Source: JAMXLO01 sp963812505 (GTDB lineage Bacteria > Pseudomonadota > Alphaproteobacteria > Acetobacterales > Acetobacteraceae). Taken from it: DNA of 64,000 nucleotides. The stretch is taken from contig CAWEVM010000008.1 of the NCBI GenBank assembly GCA_963812505.1, positions 248,001 to 312,000 on the forward strand, read 5' to 3'. A program made the translations under genes and the position numbers. Positions 1 through 8,667 of the stretch are shown piece by piece. Every line of letters begins with the position of its first letter. Position 1 is the stretch's first letter. A model generated the notes under the pieces. The model was not told the DNA's origin. It made no database searches and saw only the letters and a list, made by a program, of their open reading frames with translations.

Positions 1-1
1 G

Positions 2-739
2 CCGGCCGACGTGAGCGGTGAGGCTCTGTTGGGCACGCGTGATGGCCAGCCGCTGCTGCTGCTCGACCGGGTGGGCAAGGGACGCGTCGCACTGCTGCTG
101 TCGGATCAGATCTGGCTGTGGTCGCGCGGCCACCAGGGCGGAGGCCCGCAGGCTGAGCTGCTGCGCCGGGTGGCGCATTGGCTGATGCAGGAGCCTGAGC
201 TGGAGGAAAATGCGCTCACCGCACGGGTCGCCGCCGGCAGGCTGACGATCGAGCGCCGCTCGACCGATCCTGCCCAGCCCGGTCAGGTGACGGTGACCGA
301 CCCCGACGGCAAGACGCGGACCTTGAGCCTGGCCGCGACCAGTCCAGGCAAGGGGACTGCCAATCTGCCGGCTCCGACACCGGGCGTGTGGCAGGTGGGC
401 GACGGCACCCGCACTGCTTACGCCGCGGCCGGTGCCGCCAACCCGCTCGAGTTCGCCGATCTGCGCGCCACCGCGACGCTGCTGCGCAAGCTGGCGCGGG
501 CGTCGGGGGGCGGGGTGCATTTCATTGGCACCGGTGTTGCCGGCGCGCCGCCCGATCTGCCGGAACTGCGCCGCACCGAGCCAGACCGGTCGGCCGCCGG
601 CAGTTCGTGGATCGGGCTGGAGCGGCGGCATGATCACGTGGTGACAGGGATTGCCTCACTGGCGCTGCTCCCCTCCTGGATCGCACTGCCGCTGATGCTT
701 GGGCTGATGGTGCTCGCCTGGCGTCGCGAGGGGCAATAA
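2..739 (+). CDS. C-terminal part of a membrane protein (amidotransferase-like / BatA-cluster type)
   Basis: The reading frame is open to the window edge, so the gene is cut at its 5' end; a GTG at 11 is probably internal. The visible 240 or so residues hold a stretch with the motif LLLSDQIWLW followed by a helix ending in HWLMQEPELEE, a beta-rich middle, and one C-terminal membrane segment (about the last 25 residues, LLPSWIALPLMLGLMVLAW). I recall this arrangement from large membrane proteins with a glutamine-amidotransferase-like domain that accompany MoxR ATPase and DUF58 genes in alphaproteobacteria. That assignment is from memory of the family and the upstream genes are not visible to confirm it. 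No catalytic function can be given. Confidence 0.6.
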   Translation, partial: PADVSGEALLGTRDGQPLLLLDRVGKGRVALLLSDQIWLWSRGHQGGGPQAELLRRVAHWLMQEPELEENALTARVAAGRLTIERRSTDPAQPGQVTVTDPDGKTRTLSLAATSPGKGTANLPAPTPGVWQVGDGTRTAYAAAGAANPLEFADLRATATLLRKLARASGGGVHFIGTGVAGAPPDLPELRRTEPDRSAAGSSWIGLERRHDHVVTGIASLALLPSWIALPLMLGLMVLAWRREGQ

Positions 740-798
740 CCCGGCCTTAATCCCGCCAGACGTAAGCTGCGCCACGTCGCTTCGCGGGAGATCGGAAG

Positions 799-2412
799 GT
801 GGAGGCAGCTGCTCGGCTGCACGGATTACGTGACGCACTGAACCTGCTGGAGAACACTCAGCCCGAGCAGGCAGTGCAAGTCTGTCGCCGCCTGATTTCG
901 GAGAACCGGGCCGATACCGAAGCCCTGCTGCTCCTTGGGCTTGCGGTTGGCATGCAAGGGCACGCTGCCGCAGCCGCCCCGCTGCTCAACCGCGTCGCAC
1001 GCACAAGGCGCGGCTATGCTCATCCGTGTGGCGATCTTGCCCGAATGCTTGTCGCGCAAGACAAGGCGGCCCTCATCGAGCCGCAATATCGCGCGTGCCT
1101 GAAACTGACGCCGGACGATCTGCGATTGCGCTACGGCCTGTCAGAGTTCCTGCGCGAGCACGGCGACTGCGAGGCAGCAATCGCGCTGCTGGAGCCTGTG
1201 CTGCTGAGACATCCCGACGACGCTGAGGCGCTCGACCAGATGGGATTGGCGTTGGCCGAGGCCGGCCGTTTCGCTGAAGCAGCGGGAATGTTCCGCCAGG
1301 CGACAGTGTGCGATCCGACGCAGGCGGTATTCTGGGCAAACCTCGGAATGATGCTGAAGGTCGAGGGACAGTTCGATGCGTCGCTCGATGCGTACGACGC
1401 GGCGTTGGCGCGAGCACCTGATAATGGACAGATCAGGGGGAACCGGGCCGTGGCCTGTCTGGGCGCGGGTCGGTTCGCCGAGGCCCGGCCGGATGAGGAT
1501 GCGATCCTGTCACAGCCGGGCCGCAGCATGCTTCCCTGCGAGCGCTTGTTGCCACCGCTCTCGGTTCAACCCGACCTGACCGGGCGCACGGTGTTGGTAG
1601 TGCACGAGGAGGGTCTTGGCGACACGCTGCAGTTCATGCGCTATCTGCCGCTGCTCGCGCAGCGTGGCGCGCGTGTCGTCGCCGCCGTGCCCCCAACGCT
1701 GACGGCACTGCTGCGCACAGTCCGGGGCGTCGCCGACGTGCCGACCGGTGACGCGCCGGTCCCACATTACGACTTCCACTGCTCGTTCAATGGGCTGCCA
1801 CGCGCCTTCGAGACCACGGTTGAGACCATCCCGTGCGAAGTCCCGTACCTGGAAGCAGCTCCTGCGCTGGTACGCCGTTGGTCCGCACGGCTACCGACCA
1901 GCGATACGTTGCGCGTCGGCCTGTGCTGGGCCGGCCAAGCGCGACCCTGGCTTACCGGCTTCGTCGCGCTCGACCGCCGCCGCAGCACGGATCTGGCCAC
2001 GTTGGCGCCGCTAAGCTCTGTGCCAGGTGCACGCTTCATCAGCCTGCAAAAGGGTCCCGCAGCGGTGCAGGCCTGCGAGGCCGACTTCGATCTGCTCGAC
2101 GTAATGGCCGACGTGACGGACTTCGCGGACACAGCGGCCATCGTCGCCAACCTGGACCTCGTGATCAGCGTCGATACTTCGATCGTGCACCTCGCTGGCG
2201 CGATGGGTAAGCCGGTGTTCCTGCTCGATCGCTACGACAATTGCTGGCGCTGGCTGAGCGGGCGCGAGGACAGCCCGTGGTATCCGTCACTGCGCATCTT
2301 TCGCCAGGAAAGCAGCGGGGACTGGGCCCCAGTGATCGCCCGCGTCGCTACGGCACTCGCTGCAGCGGCGAGCCGTCCATCCCGCTCGCCGGAACACCGA
2401 GATGCCGCATGA
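799..2412 (+). CDS. TPR protein with glycosyltransferase family 9-like C-terminal domain
   Basis: A 537-residue protein starting at GTG with GGAG about 10 bases upstream. Residues 1 to about 240 are tetratricopeptide repeats (for example the segment with ALDQMGLALAEAGRFAEA). Residues about 260 to 520 resemble the heptosyltransferase-type GT-B fold: an EEGLGDTLQFMRY motif at its start, and near the end a nucleotide-sugar-site-like ISVDTSIVHLAGAMGKP followed by WRWLSGREDSPWYPS. Proteins with this architecture are common in alphaproteobacteria and are thought to modify cell-surface or flagellar structures; the acceptor is unknown. The gene runs convergently into the phosphodiesterase gene and overlaps its 3' end by 65 bases. 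Confidence 0.8.
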   Translation: MEAAARLHGLRDALNLLENTQPEQAVQVCRRLISENRADTEALLLLGLAVGMQGHAAAAAPLLNRVARTRRGYAHPCGDLARMLVAQDKAALIEPQYRACLKLTPDDLRLRYGLSEFLREHGDCEAAIALLEPVLLRHPDDAEALDQMGLALAEAGRFAEAAGMFRQATVCDPTQAVFWANLGMMLKVEGQFDASLDAYDAALARAPDNGQIRGNRAVACLGAGRFAEARPDEDAILSQPGRSMLPCERLLPPLSVQPDLTGRTVLVVHEEGLGDTLQFMRYLPLLAQRGARVVAAVPPTLTALLRTVRGVADVPTGDAPVPHYDFHCSFNGLPRAFETTVETIPCEVPYLEAAPALVRRWSARLPTSDTLRVGLCWAGQARPWLTGFVALDRRRSTDLATLAPLSSVPGARFISLQKGPAAVQACEADFDLLDVMADVTDFADTAAIVANLDLVISVDTSIVHLAGAMGKPVFLLDRYDNCWRWLSGREDSPWYPSLRIFRQESSGDWAPVIARVATALAAAASRPSRSPEHRDAA

Positions 2413-3607
2413 TGCTTGGTGCGAGATCGACGATGTGAGCCGGTTCGCTGCGAGATCCGCCAGCTGCAAAGCCCGGGCCATCGATCAGCAACGTAGGTGA
2501 CTGCTCGTATTGGGCAAGGCCGCCGTGTTGGCCGCAGCCTACCCGGTCCTGCTTGCCCCAGCGCGGCCTGGCGGCGAGCGATCGCCCTGGCACGCCGAAT
2601 TCGTTCTCGCTGCCATCAGCCTTCAGCGACACAGCGAACGCCAGGCTGTTGTGCGGCGCCTGCCCCACGTGCGCGAGACTGTCGGCGCCGAAAACCTGAC
2701 CGACCCACGGCTGCGACGCCAGGAAGTCGCCAAGCCGTTCGCGTCGCCGTTCGGCATCCGGATGCAGATGGATCAGGCTTGCATTGCCGCTCGATACGGC
2801 GATCACGTCGTTCGACTGGCGACCGGATTTCAGGCCCCCGGCGATCAACTCTGCCTCAATATCCACGACGCCAGACACGGTTTCATGGCCATGATCGGAG
2901 CCGACGATCAGCAGTATCTCGTCGCCCGCTCCACGTAGCGCGTCCACCGCGGCGATCACTTTGCCGGCGTTACGGTCAGCGTCGTGCAGAACAGCGAGAT
3001 GTTCCGGCGATCCGAGCGGCAGCTCGTGCTGGGAGTGATCGGGCTCGGCCAGCCACAGCACGGCGAGCGCCGGGCGTCGGGCGTTCAGCGCATCGGCGAT
3101 GAACTGATCCGTCACGATCCGGTCCCCCGCCGAGTCCAGTGTGACCGGCAGCGGCGCGATCGCCATCCGCCCCGGCGCGAATGACCCCGCGCGGTGATAC
3201 ACATGGCCGTAGCCGTCAGGATCGTGCGCATAAGCGGCGCCCGGGGAGACATTGTTGTAGACGATTGCTCCGCCATGAGCCGCCAGCCGTTCGGCAAGCG
3301 TCGGGACAGCGAGCGCACGGCCGGTGACGGCGCGCTTGTGGCTCAGGAAGTCGGGCCGGCCGACGTCGTGCGCCACCAGCACGCCGTTCTCAAGCAGCGC
3401 CATCGAGTTGCCTTGCAGTGTGTGGCGCGCCGGATGGCAACCTGTGGCGAAGGTCGCGGTCACTACCCGGGTGGCCGACGGAAAGGCGGTACGATAGGCA
3501 GGGAAGCGTTCGGCACGCGGGGCAAACTCGGCCAGATGCGGCGTGCGTGCCGCATCGACGAAATCGCGCCGCAGACCGTCGAGGATCACCATGACGACGC
3601 GCTTCAT
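2348..3607 (-). CDS. Alkaline phosphatase superfamily / type I phosphodiesterase-nucleotide pyrophosphatase-like enzyme
   Basis: A 419-residue protein whose motifs fit the metal-dependent NPP/alkaline phosphatase superfamily. The N-terminal VILDGLRRDF supplies the first metal-binding Asp (D9). FPSATR places T46 as the likely nucleophile. EPDHSQHELP and GSDHGHE carry the remaining metal-binding Asp/His residues. It should hydrolyse a phosphomonoester or phosphodiester, but the substrate is unknown. There is no signal peptide, so it is probably cytoplasmic. The ATG has AGAGG just upstream. Its 3' end overlaps the convergent TPR/GT9 gene by 65 bases, and no neighbour indicates a pathway. Confidence 0.85.
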   Translation of the reverse strand: MKRVVMVILDGLRRDFVDAARTPHLAEFAPRAERFPAYRTAFPSATRVVTATFATGCHPARHTLQGNSMALLENGVLVAHDVGRPDFLSHKRAVTGRALAVPTLAERLAAHGGAIVYNNVSPGAAYAHDPDGYGHVYHRAGSFAPGRMAIAPLPVTLDSAGDRIVTDQFIADALNARRPALAVLWLAEPDHSQHELPLGSPEHLAVLHDADRNAGKVIAAVDALRGAGDEILLIVGSDHGHETVSGVVDIEAELIAGGLKSGRQSNDVIAVSSGNASLIHLHPDAERRRERLGDFLASQPWVGQVFGADSLAHVGQAPHNSLAFAVSLKADGSENEFGVPGRSLAARPRWGKQDRVGCGQHGGLAQYEQSPTLLIDGPGFAAGGSRSEPAHIVDLAPSIMRHLGVPASGMDGSPLQRVP

Positions 3608-3847
3608 CCCAACCTCTTGGATAAGTTCATATCGTCATCACCACCAATGCACACGCTCCGCACGACCCAGCTACCATGGCGCCTTCGCCGGGCGGGCGGC
3701 TATTCTATGACCGTGCCGCGCGACTGGACCAGTTGCTGTCAGCGATGCGTCGGTCACAGTCGATAAGACCCGGTTCGCGTCGTCGACAGCACTGCCTGTT
3801 CGGCAATCAAAGTGATCGTCGGTCAGCAATGACAACTGGCGTCGCGA

Positions 3848-4594
3848 TCACGGCTCGCCGGAGATGCGCCGCATCAACTCGGGAGACAGTCCGCTTGCCG
3901 GCTTCGCGGCTGGACGCGCGAAGCTGCCACGTGTGGCCGGACGCGGCTGGAGTGCAACAAGCGCTTCGGCCATGCGGACGGCACAGGACACGCCATCCAG
4001 CGTCGGCACCGGGATTTCGTCGCGCACCTCGCGTGCCAAGCCAGCAATTGGACCGCCGCCGAAGATGATGACCTCGGCTTCGTCCTGCTCTATGGCCTGC
4101 ATGCAGCACTCGATCAGGCGGTCACGGAATTGCTCCTTGGCACGCGTGATGTCGGTGATCGGCGCATCGAGCGCACGTACGCTGGCAAGACGCCCGGCCA
4201 GACCGTGCTCCTGCGCACATTCGATGTACCAGGTACGCAGCCGCGGCGTCAGGCAAATGATCGAGTAGCGCCGGCCCAGCATCCAGGCGGTGAGGATGGC
4301 TGATTCCTCGATACCGACGATGGGGATGTCGGCAAATTCGCGCGCCGCCGCGAGTCCGGGATCGCCGAAGGCGGAGACGATGGCCGCGTCGTGACTGGCG
4401 CCATGCTTCGCCAGCGCATCGAGCACGGCGTGTGACGCGATGGCTGCCTCCACGCGGTTCTCCACATACTGCGTGCCGAAGGCGGCGGTGACGGCGACGA
4501 TCTCGGTTCCTGGAGAGGCAAAGCGACGAGCCTCCGACGCCATTCCATCGGTTATGGCGTCGGTGACGTTCGGGTTGATGAGAAGGAGTTTCAC
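3848..4594 (-). CDS. Asp/Glu/hydantoin racemase family protein lacking both catalytic cysteines
   Basis: A 248-residue protein. The start MKLLLINPNVT, the block VSAFGDPGLAAAREFADIP and the block EVIIFGGGPIAGLA align with hydantoin/aspartate racemases. In active members the first block reads A-C-[FY]-x-D-P-G and the second L-G-C-A-G. Here Ala75 and Gly180 occupy the two cysteine positions, so the usual two-base racemisation is not expected. Cys204 (DGVSCAV) is nearby but not at the canonical site. The C-terminus has about 30 extra, Pro/Ala-rich residues. The ATG overlaps the stop of the upstream flavoprotein gene (ATGA), so the two are translationally coupled. It may be a lyase, isomerase or binding protein; family membership is much more certain than activity. 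Confidence 0.8.
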   Translation of the reverse strand: MKLLLINPNVTDAITDGMASEARRFASPGTEIVAVTAAFGTQYVENRVEAAIASHAVLDALAKHGASHDAAIVSAFGDPGLAAAREFADIPIVGIEESAILTAWMLGRRYSIICLTPRLRTWYIECAQEHGLAGRLASVRALDAPITDITRAKEQFRDRLIECCMQAIEQDEAEVIIFGGGPIAGLAREVRDEIPVPTLDGVSCAVRMAEALVALQPRPATRGSFARPAAKPASGLSPELMRRISGEP

Positions 4595-6003
4595 CGCCCG
4601 GTCAGGATGCGCTCCACGAGCTGCTTCACCGACGGGACGAAGCCGTTCGAATAGTACGGATCCTTGGCGAAGCGGAACGCATTGTGCCCGCTGAACATCA
4701 GGTTGCGTTCCAGTGCTGTCGGGTCGTCGCTCTCATGCGCGATGTTCTGCAGCGTCTTCTGAATGCAGAAGCTGCGCGGGTCCGGTCGCTTGTTGGTACT
4801 GTAGTCGGGCTCCTGCTGCTCCCAGTTCGAGAAGCGGCACTGACTGAGGCATCCCATGCAGGCGACCTGATCGGCCAGCAGCTCCCTGGCCTTCTGCGGC
4901 GTGACAAAGATCAGCGTGCTGTCGGGTGTGCGCAGCGCCTCGGTGTAGCCTTGCGCCTCCCATGCTCGCGCGCGTTCCAGATCGGCCGGGGTCAGATAGA
5001 CAACGCGCTTGCGCGGCCCGACACCGTATTCGGCGACGTGCTCACCGATCACCTCAGTGGTGTAGGCCGCCTGGCGTTCGTTGCGCTCGCGCAGTTCCTG
5101 GATGAAGCCATTGTTCACCGCGCTCGAATAGAAGCCGGTCGGGCTGAAGCGGTTGAGGAACACGTCGCCTTCCTGCAACGTGCGCAGCCGCTCCTTCCAC
5201 GCATCGCCGATCGGGCTTTCCTGAGTGAGCAGCGGACGCGTGCCGAACTGGAAGGCAATCGGACCGAGATCAGGATTGTCAATCCAGTCCTGCCACTCCT
5301 CCAGCCACCACACGCCGCCGGCCATGATGATCGGCGTCTCGTGCAGGCCGAACTCGCGCATCAATTTGCGCAGCGCCAGCACGCGGGGAAACGGGTCCTC
5401 GGGCTTCGTCGGGTCTTCGCTGTTGGACAGGCCATTGTGGCCGCCGGCGAGCCAAGGGTCCTCGTACACCACGCCGCCCAACAGTGACGCGGCCTTGGAA
5501 TAGGCACGCTTCCAAAGTGCATTGAAGGCACGCGCCGAGGAGATGATGGGGTAGTAATAGACATTGAACCGGGCAGCGATATCCGACAGCCGGTACGGCA
5601 TACCGGCACCGCACGTGATGCCGTTGACGATGCCTTTCGCCTGTTCCAGCACCTCAGTGATGATGCGTTCGGCGGCGCCCATCTCCCACAGGATGTTGGC
5701 GTGGATACGCCCAACGCCGCTGGCCAGCTCATAGGCACGGCGTGCCTGCGTCAGCGCGCCCTGGACGGCGTAGGCGACCAGCTCCTCATGCCGCTCGCGC
5801 CGCGTGCGGCCGCGATAGACCTGCGGAATGCGCTGGCCGTTGTCGTCGAAGCTGTCGGCGTTGACCGCGCTGAACGTGCCGACACCGCCGGCGAACGCCC
5901 AGTGTCCGGACGAGATGCCGTTGGAGATGGCGATGCCTTTGCCGCCCTCCACGAGCGGCAGCACCTCCATACCTCCCATGCGAATTGCGTTGATTGCCTT
6001 CAT
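4591..6003 (-). CDS. Nitronate monooxygenase-like flavin oxidoreductase with C-terminal Cys cluster
   Basis: A 470-residue protein. I chose the ATG at 6003 (MKAINAIRMG) over an upstream in-frame ATG because it has GGAGG six bases ahead. The N-terminal two thirds resemble the FMN TIM-barrel of 2-nitropropane dioxygenase/nitronate monooxygenase: glycine-rich GHWAFAGGVGTFSAV, GITCGAGMPYRLSDIA, PIIMAGGVWWLEEW and FQFGTRPLLT. Residues 380-413 contain C382, C385, C389 and C413 (CxxCxxxC then one Cys 24 residues on). That spacing resembles the [4Fe-4S] site of 2,4-dienoyl-CoA reductase-type flavoenzymes and is not usual for nitronate monooxygenases. Substrate unknown. It forms an overlapping operon with the racemase-like gene. 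Confidence 0.75.
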   Translation of the reverse strand: MKAINAIRMGGMEVLPLVEGGKGIAISNGISSGHWAFAGGVGTFSAVNADSFDDNGQRIPQVYRGRTRRERHEELVAYAVQGALTQARRAYELASGVGRIHANILWEMGAAERIITEVLEQAKGIVNGITCGAGMPYRLSDIAARFNVYYYPIISSARAFNALWKRAYSKAASLLGGVVYEDPWLAGGHNGLSNSEDPTKPEDPFPRVLALRKLMREFGLHETPIIMAGGVWWLEEWQDWIDNPDLGPIAFQFGTRPLLTQESPIGDAWKERLRTLQEGDVFLNRFSPTGFYSSAVNNGFIQELRERNERQAAYTTEVIGEHVAEYGVGPRKRVVYLTPADLERARAWEAQGYTEALRTPDSTLIFVTPQKARELLADQVACMGCLSQCRFSNWEQQEPDYSTNKRPDPRSFCIQKTLQNIAHESDDPTALERNLMFSGHNAFRFAKDPYYSNGFVPSVKQLVERILTGR

Positions 6004-6054
6004 AGGCCTCCGTCTCCCTACAGGCCGTATGACACAACCGTTACCAAGTTCGAA

Positions 6055-6089
6055 CCCCCCCTTCCCCTGCATGAGGGGTTGGGGGGAGG
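6055..6089. repeat. GC-rich palindromic dispersed repeat, copy a
   Basis: A run of Cs (6055-6061), TT, CCCC, a short loop, GGGG, TT and GGGGGG (6081-6086) forms a long hairpin with a 2x2 internal mismatch. It lies in the 93-base gap between the pnp stop and the nitronate-monooxygenase-like gene. Similar C-rich/G-rich palindromes occur at 11577, 40805 and 49976. No T-run follows on either strand, so it is better called a repeat than a classical terminator, although it could still stabilise or end the pnp transcript. Confidence 0.6.
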
Positions 6090-6096
6090 AGCCCTG

Positions 6097-8325
6097 TTAC
6101 TCGCCGATCGCCGGCTGCTCGGCAGCCTCGGGTGGCACGTCCGCGTCCCGCCGCTCGCGACGTTCGCCGCGGTCGGGGCGATCTCGATCCCTGTCGCCCC
6201 GACCAGGCTTGGCGCCGACCTTCTCGGTGATGTCCTCGCCGGTCGCCTGATCGACCACCCGCATAGACAGCTTCACCTTGCCGCGGTCATCGAAGCCAAG
6301 GACCTTCACCTTCACCTGGTCGCCAACATTCACCACGTCCGTGGTCTTGCCGACCCGGCCCTGCTGCAACTCGCTGATATGCACCAGCCCGTCACGCGAG
6401 CCCAGGAAGTTCACGAATGCGCCGAACTCAGCGGTCTTCACCACCTTGCCGTTGTAGATGATGCCGATCTCCGGCTCCGCCACGATGCCGCGGATCCAGT
6501 CGATCGCCCGCTGCGCCTGCAGCGAATCGGTGGCGGCGATCTTGATCGTGCCGTCGTCCTCGATGTCGACCTTGCAGCCGGTCTGCTCGACGATCTCGCG
6601 GATCACCTTGCCGCCGGTCCCGATCACCTCGCGAATCTTCTCCTTCGGCACGTTCATGATGGTGATGCGCGGCGCAGTGGCGGCAACGTCACCACGGTGC
6701 CCGGTCAACGCCTTCGCCATCTCGCCCAGGATGTGCATCCGCCCATCGCGCGCCTGCTCCAGTGCGATGCGCATGATGTCGGGCGTGATCGAGGTGATCT
6801 TGATGTCCATCTGCAGCGCGGTGATGCCGCTATCGGTCCCGGCAACCTTGAAGTCCATGTCACCCAGGTGGTCCTCGTCTCCGAGGATGTCGGACAGCAC
6901 GGCGAAGCCGCGGTCCTCCTTGATCAGCCCCATGGCAATGCCAGCCACCGGCCGCTTCAACGGCACGCCGGCGTCCATCAGCGCGAGCGAGCTGCCGCAC
7001 ACCGTCGCCATCGAAGAGCTGCCGTTGCTTTCGGTGATCTCGGAGACGACACGCAGCGTGTAGGGGAACCTCTCCTTCGCAGGCAGCATGGGATGGATCG
7101 CGCGCCAGGCCAGCTTGCCATGGCCCACCTCGCGGCGCCCGGGCGAACCCATGCGACCGGCCTCACCCACGGAATAGGGCGGGAAGTTGTAGTGCAGCAT
7201 GAAGTGCTCGCGGTACTCGCCCTCAAGCGCGTCGATGATCTGCTCGTCCTGCCCGGTGCCAAGCGTGGCAACGCACAGTGCCTGCGTCTCGCCACGCGTG
7301 AACAGCGCGGAGCCGTGCGCACGCGGCAGAACGCCAACCTCGGCCACGATCGGCCGCACCGTCCTGGTGTCACGGCCGTCGATGCGCATGCCGGTGTCGA
7401 GGATGCCGCCGCGAACAACCTCTGCCTCCAGGTCGTGGAAGACAGGCTTGGCCTTGTCGGCGTCGAGCCCCTCCGCAGTCAGCGCCTCATTCAGTGCCGA
7501 GCGGACCGCGTCCACCTTGTTGTGCCGCGCGCCTTTGTCCGGCTCGCGATAGGCCTCCGTCAGCCCGGCGCGGGCCAGCGCATCGACGCGCGCCTTCAGC
7601 GCCTGTTCCTCAGCCGACGGCTCGGATAGCGGCCATGGGTCCTTTGCTGCGTGTTCGGCCAGCTCGATAATCGCCTGGATCACCGGCTGGAAGCTCTCGT
7701 GGCCAAAGGTGACCGCGCCCAACATGACATCCTCAGGCAGTTCCTGCGCTTCAGATTCCACCATCAGCACGCCGGCCGCCGTGCCCGCCACCACGAGTTC
7801 GAGCTTCGAGCGCTCGATCTGGTCGGCGGTGGGATTGAGGATGTATTGGCCGTCCTCGTAACCCACGCGCGCCGCGGCGATCGGGCCGAAGAAAGGAATG
7901 CCGGACAGCGTCAGCGCGGCTGAGCAGCCGACCATGGCGACGATATCGGGGTCGTTCTCCAGGTCATGGCTCAGCACGGTTGCGACGATCTGGACCTCAT
8001 TACGAAAGCCCTCGGGGAACAGCGGGCGGATCGGCCGGTCGATCAGGCGGGACTTCAGCACCTCGGCCTCGGACGGCCGTCCCTCGCGCTTGAAGAATCC
8101 ACCGGGGATCTTGCCGGCGGCAAAGGCCTTCTCCTGGTAGTTGACCGTGAGCGGGAAAAAGTCCTGCCCAGGGCGGGAACTCTTCACCCCGACGGCGGTG
8201 CACAGCACGATCGTGTCGCCATAACGGGCAAGCACCGCACCGTCGGCTTGCCGGGCCATCTTGCCGGTCTCCAGGATCAGCTTGCGGCCGCCCCAGTCGA
8301 GTTCCTTGCGGAAGTAGTTGAACAT
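6097..8325 (-). CDS. pnp: Polyribonucleotide nucleotidyltransferase (PNPase)
   Basis: The 742-residue length and order fit PNPase: two RNase PH-like domains, a KH domain (PKEKIREVIGTGGKVIREI, about residue 570) and an S1 domain (FGAFVNFLGSRDGLVHISEL, about residue 640), ending in a charged Arg/Asp-rich tail. The start MFNYFRKELDWGGRKL with LETGKMARQADG matches the family, and AAGGACG lies just upstream of the ATG. It degrades RNA 3' to 5' by phosphorolysis in the degradosome. It lies downstream of truB, rpsO and a cupin gene on the same strand. A leader of 342 bases with a perfect TATAAT and hairpins precedes it, consistent with independent transcription and possible autoregulation. Confidence 0.97.
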   Translation of the reverse strand: MFNYFRKELDWGGRKLILETGKMARQADGAVLARYGDTIVLCTAVGVKSSRPGQDFFPLTVNYQEKAFAAGKIPGGFFKREGRPSEAEVLKSRLIDRPIRPLFPEGFRNEVQIVATVLSHDLENDPDIVAMVGCSAALTLSGIPFFGPIAAARVGYEDGQYILNPTADQIERSKLELVVAGTAAGVLMVESEAQELPEDVMLGAVTFGHESFQPVIQAIIELAEHAAKDPWPLSEPSAEEQALKARVDALARAGLTEAYREPDKGARHNKVDAVRSALNEALTAEGLDADKAKPVFHDLEAEVVRGGILDTGMRIDGRDTRTVRPIVAEVGVLPRAHGSALFTRGETQALCVATLGTGQDEQIIDALEGEYREHFMLHYNFPPYSVGEAGRMGSPGRREVGHGKLAWRAIHPMLPAKERFPYTLRVVSEITESNGSSSMATVCGSSLALMDAGVPLKRPVAGIAMGLIKEDRGFAVLSDILGDEDHLGDMDFKVAGTDSGITALQMDIKITSITPDIMRIALEQARDGRMHILGEMAKALTGHRGDVAATAPRITIMNVPKEKIREVIGTGGKVIREIVEQTGCKVDIEDDGTIKIAATDSLQAQRAIDWIRGIVAEPEIGIIYNGKVVKTAEFGAFVNFLGSRDGLVHISELQQGRVGKTTDVVNVGDQVKVKVLGFDDRGKVKLSMRVVDQATGEDITEKVGAKPGRGDRDRDRPDRGERRERRDADVPPEAAEQPAIGE

Positions 8326-8667
8326 TCACACGTCCTTACAGATGCGCGGCATCGGCGGACGGAGAGCCGGGCGCGCCAGTGTCCCATAGTTGGGCGGGAG
8401 GCGGCGTCTCGGGTCGCATGGATGGCGCGGGCTGCGTTTGCTTCGAGCGCGGGCGCAGCCGCGGGCCATGTGGCCGGAAACGCCGTCGCGGGTCCCGCAC
8501 CTTGGGTCGCCGGAACGGCGGTCTGTCGATCCGCCGCGTGACGCGGCGTCGGAGGCGGCAGCCGGCCCCCTCGGCATTGCCCCGAGCCACCATGGTTCGG
8601 GGGTAGGCATCTTCGTACCCACGTCGGGGCATATTATATCTGGCGAACTCACTACAAGGTGTTCGCC
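8326..8667 (-). promoter_or_regulatory. Leader/promoter region of pnp (no gene seen)
   Basis: This 342-base gap lies between the cupin stop and pnp. Open frames in it on both strands are Arg/Pro-rich and lack homology or a convincing ribosome site, so I treat it as non-coding. Reading on the minus strand, a 7-bp inverted repeat (8642-8648 with 8661-8667) follows the cupin stop, then a TATAAT (8633-8638), then a long hairpin (8580-8602). No good -35 is visible at the right distance. In E. coli pnp mRNA carries a leader hairpin cut by RNase III and used by PNPase for autoregulation; a similar role here is inference. Confidence 0.5.
8580..8602 (-). other. Hairpin in the pnp leader
   Basis: Bases 8580-8589 and 8593-8602 pair around a 3-base loop. 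The stem is 10 bp, with one G:T pair on the plus strand that becomes one A:C mismatch on the minus-strand transcript. There is no U-tract on the minus strand, so it is unlikely to be a simple terminator. It may be a processing or regulatory structure of the pnp mRNA. Confidence 0.45.

Noticed and set aside
5701..7629. Long open frame on the plus strand (642 residues) opposite pnp
   Set aside because: It has low-complexity His/Asp/Leu-rich sequence from antisense reading of a highly biased pnp gene; no family resemblance.
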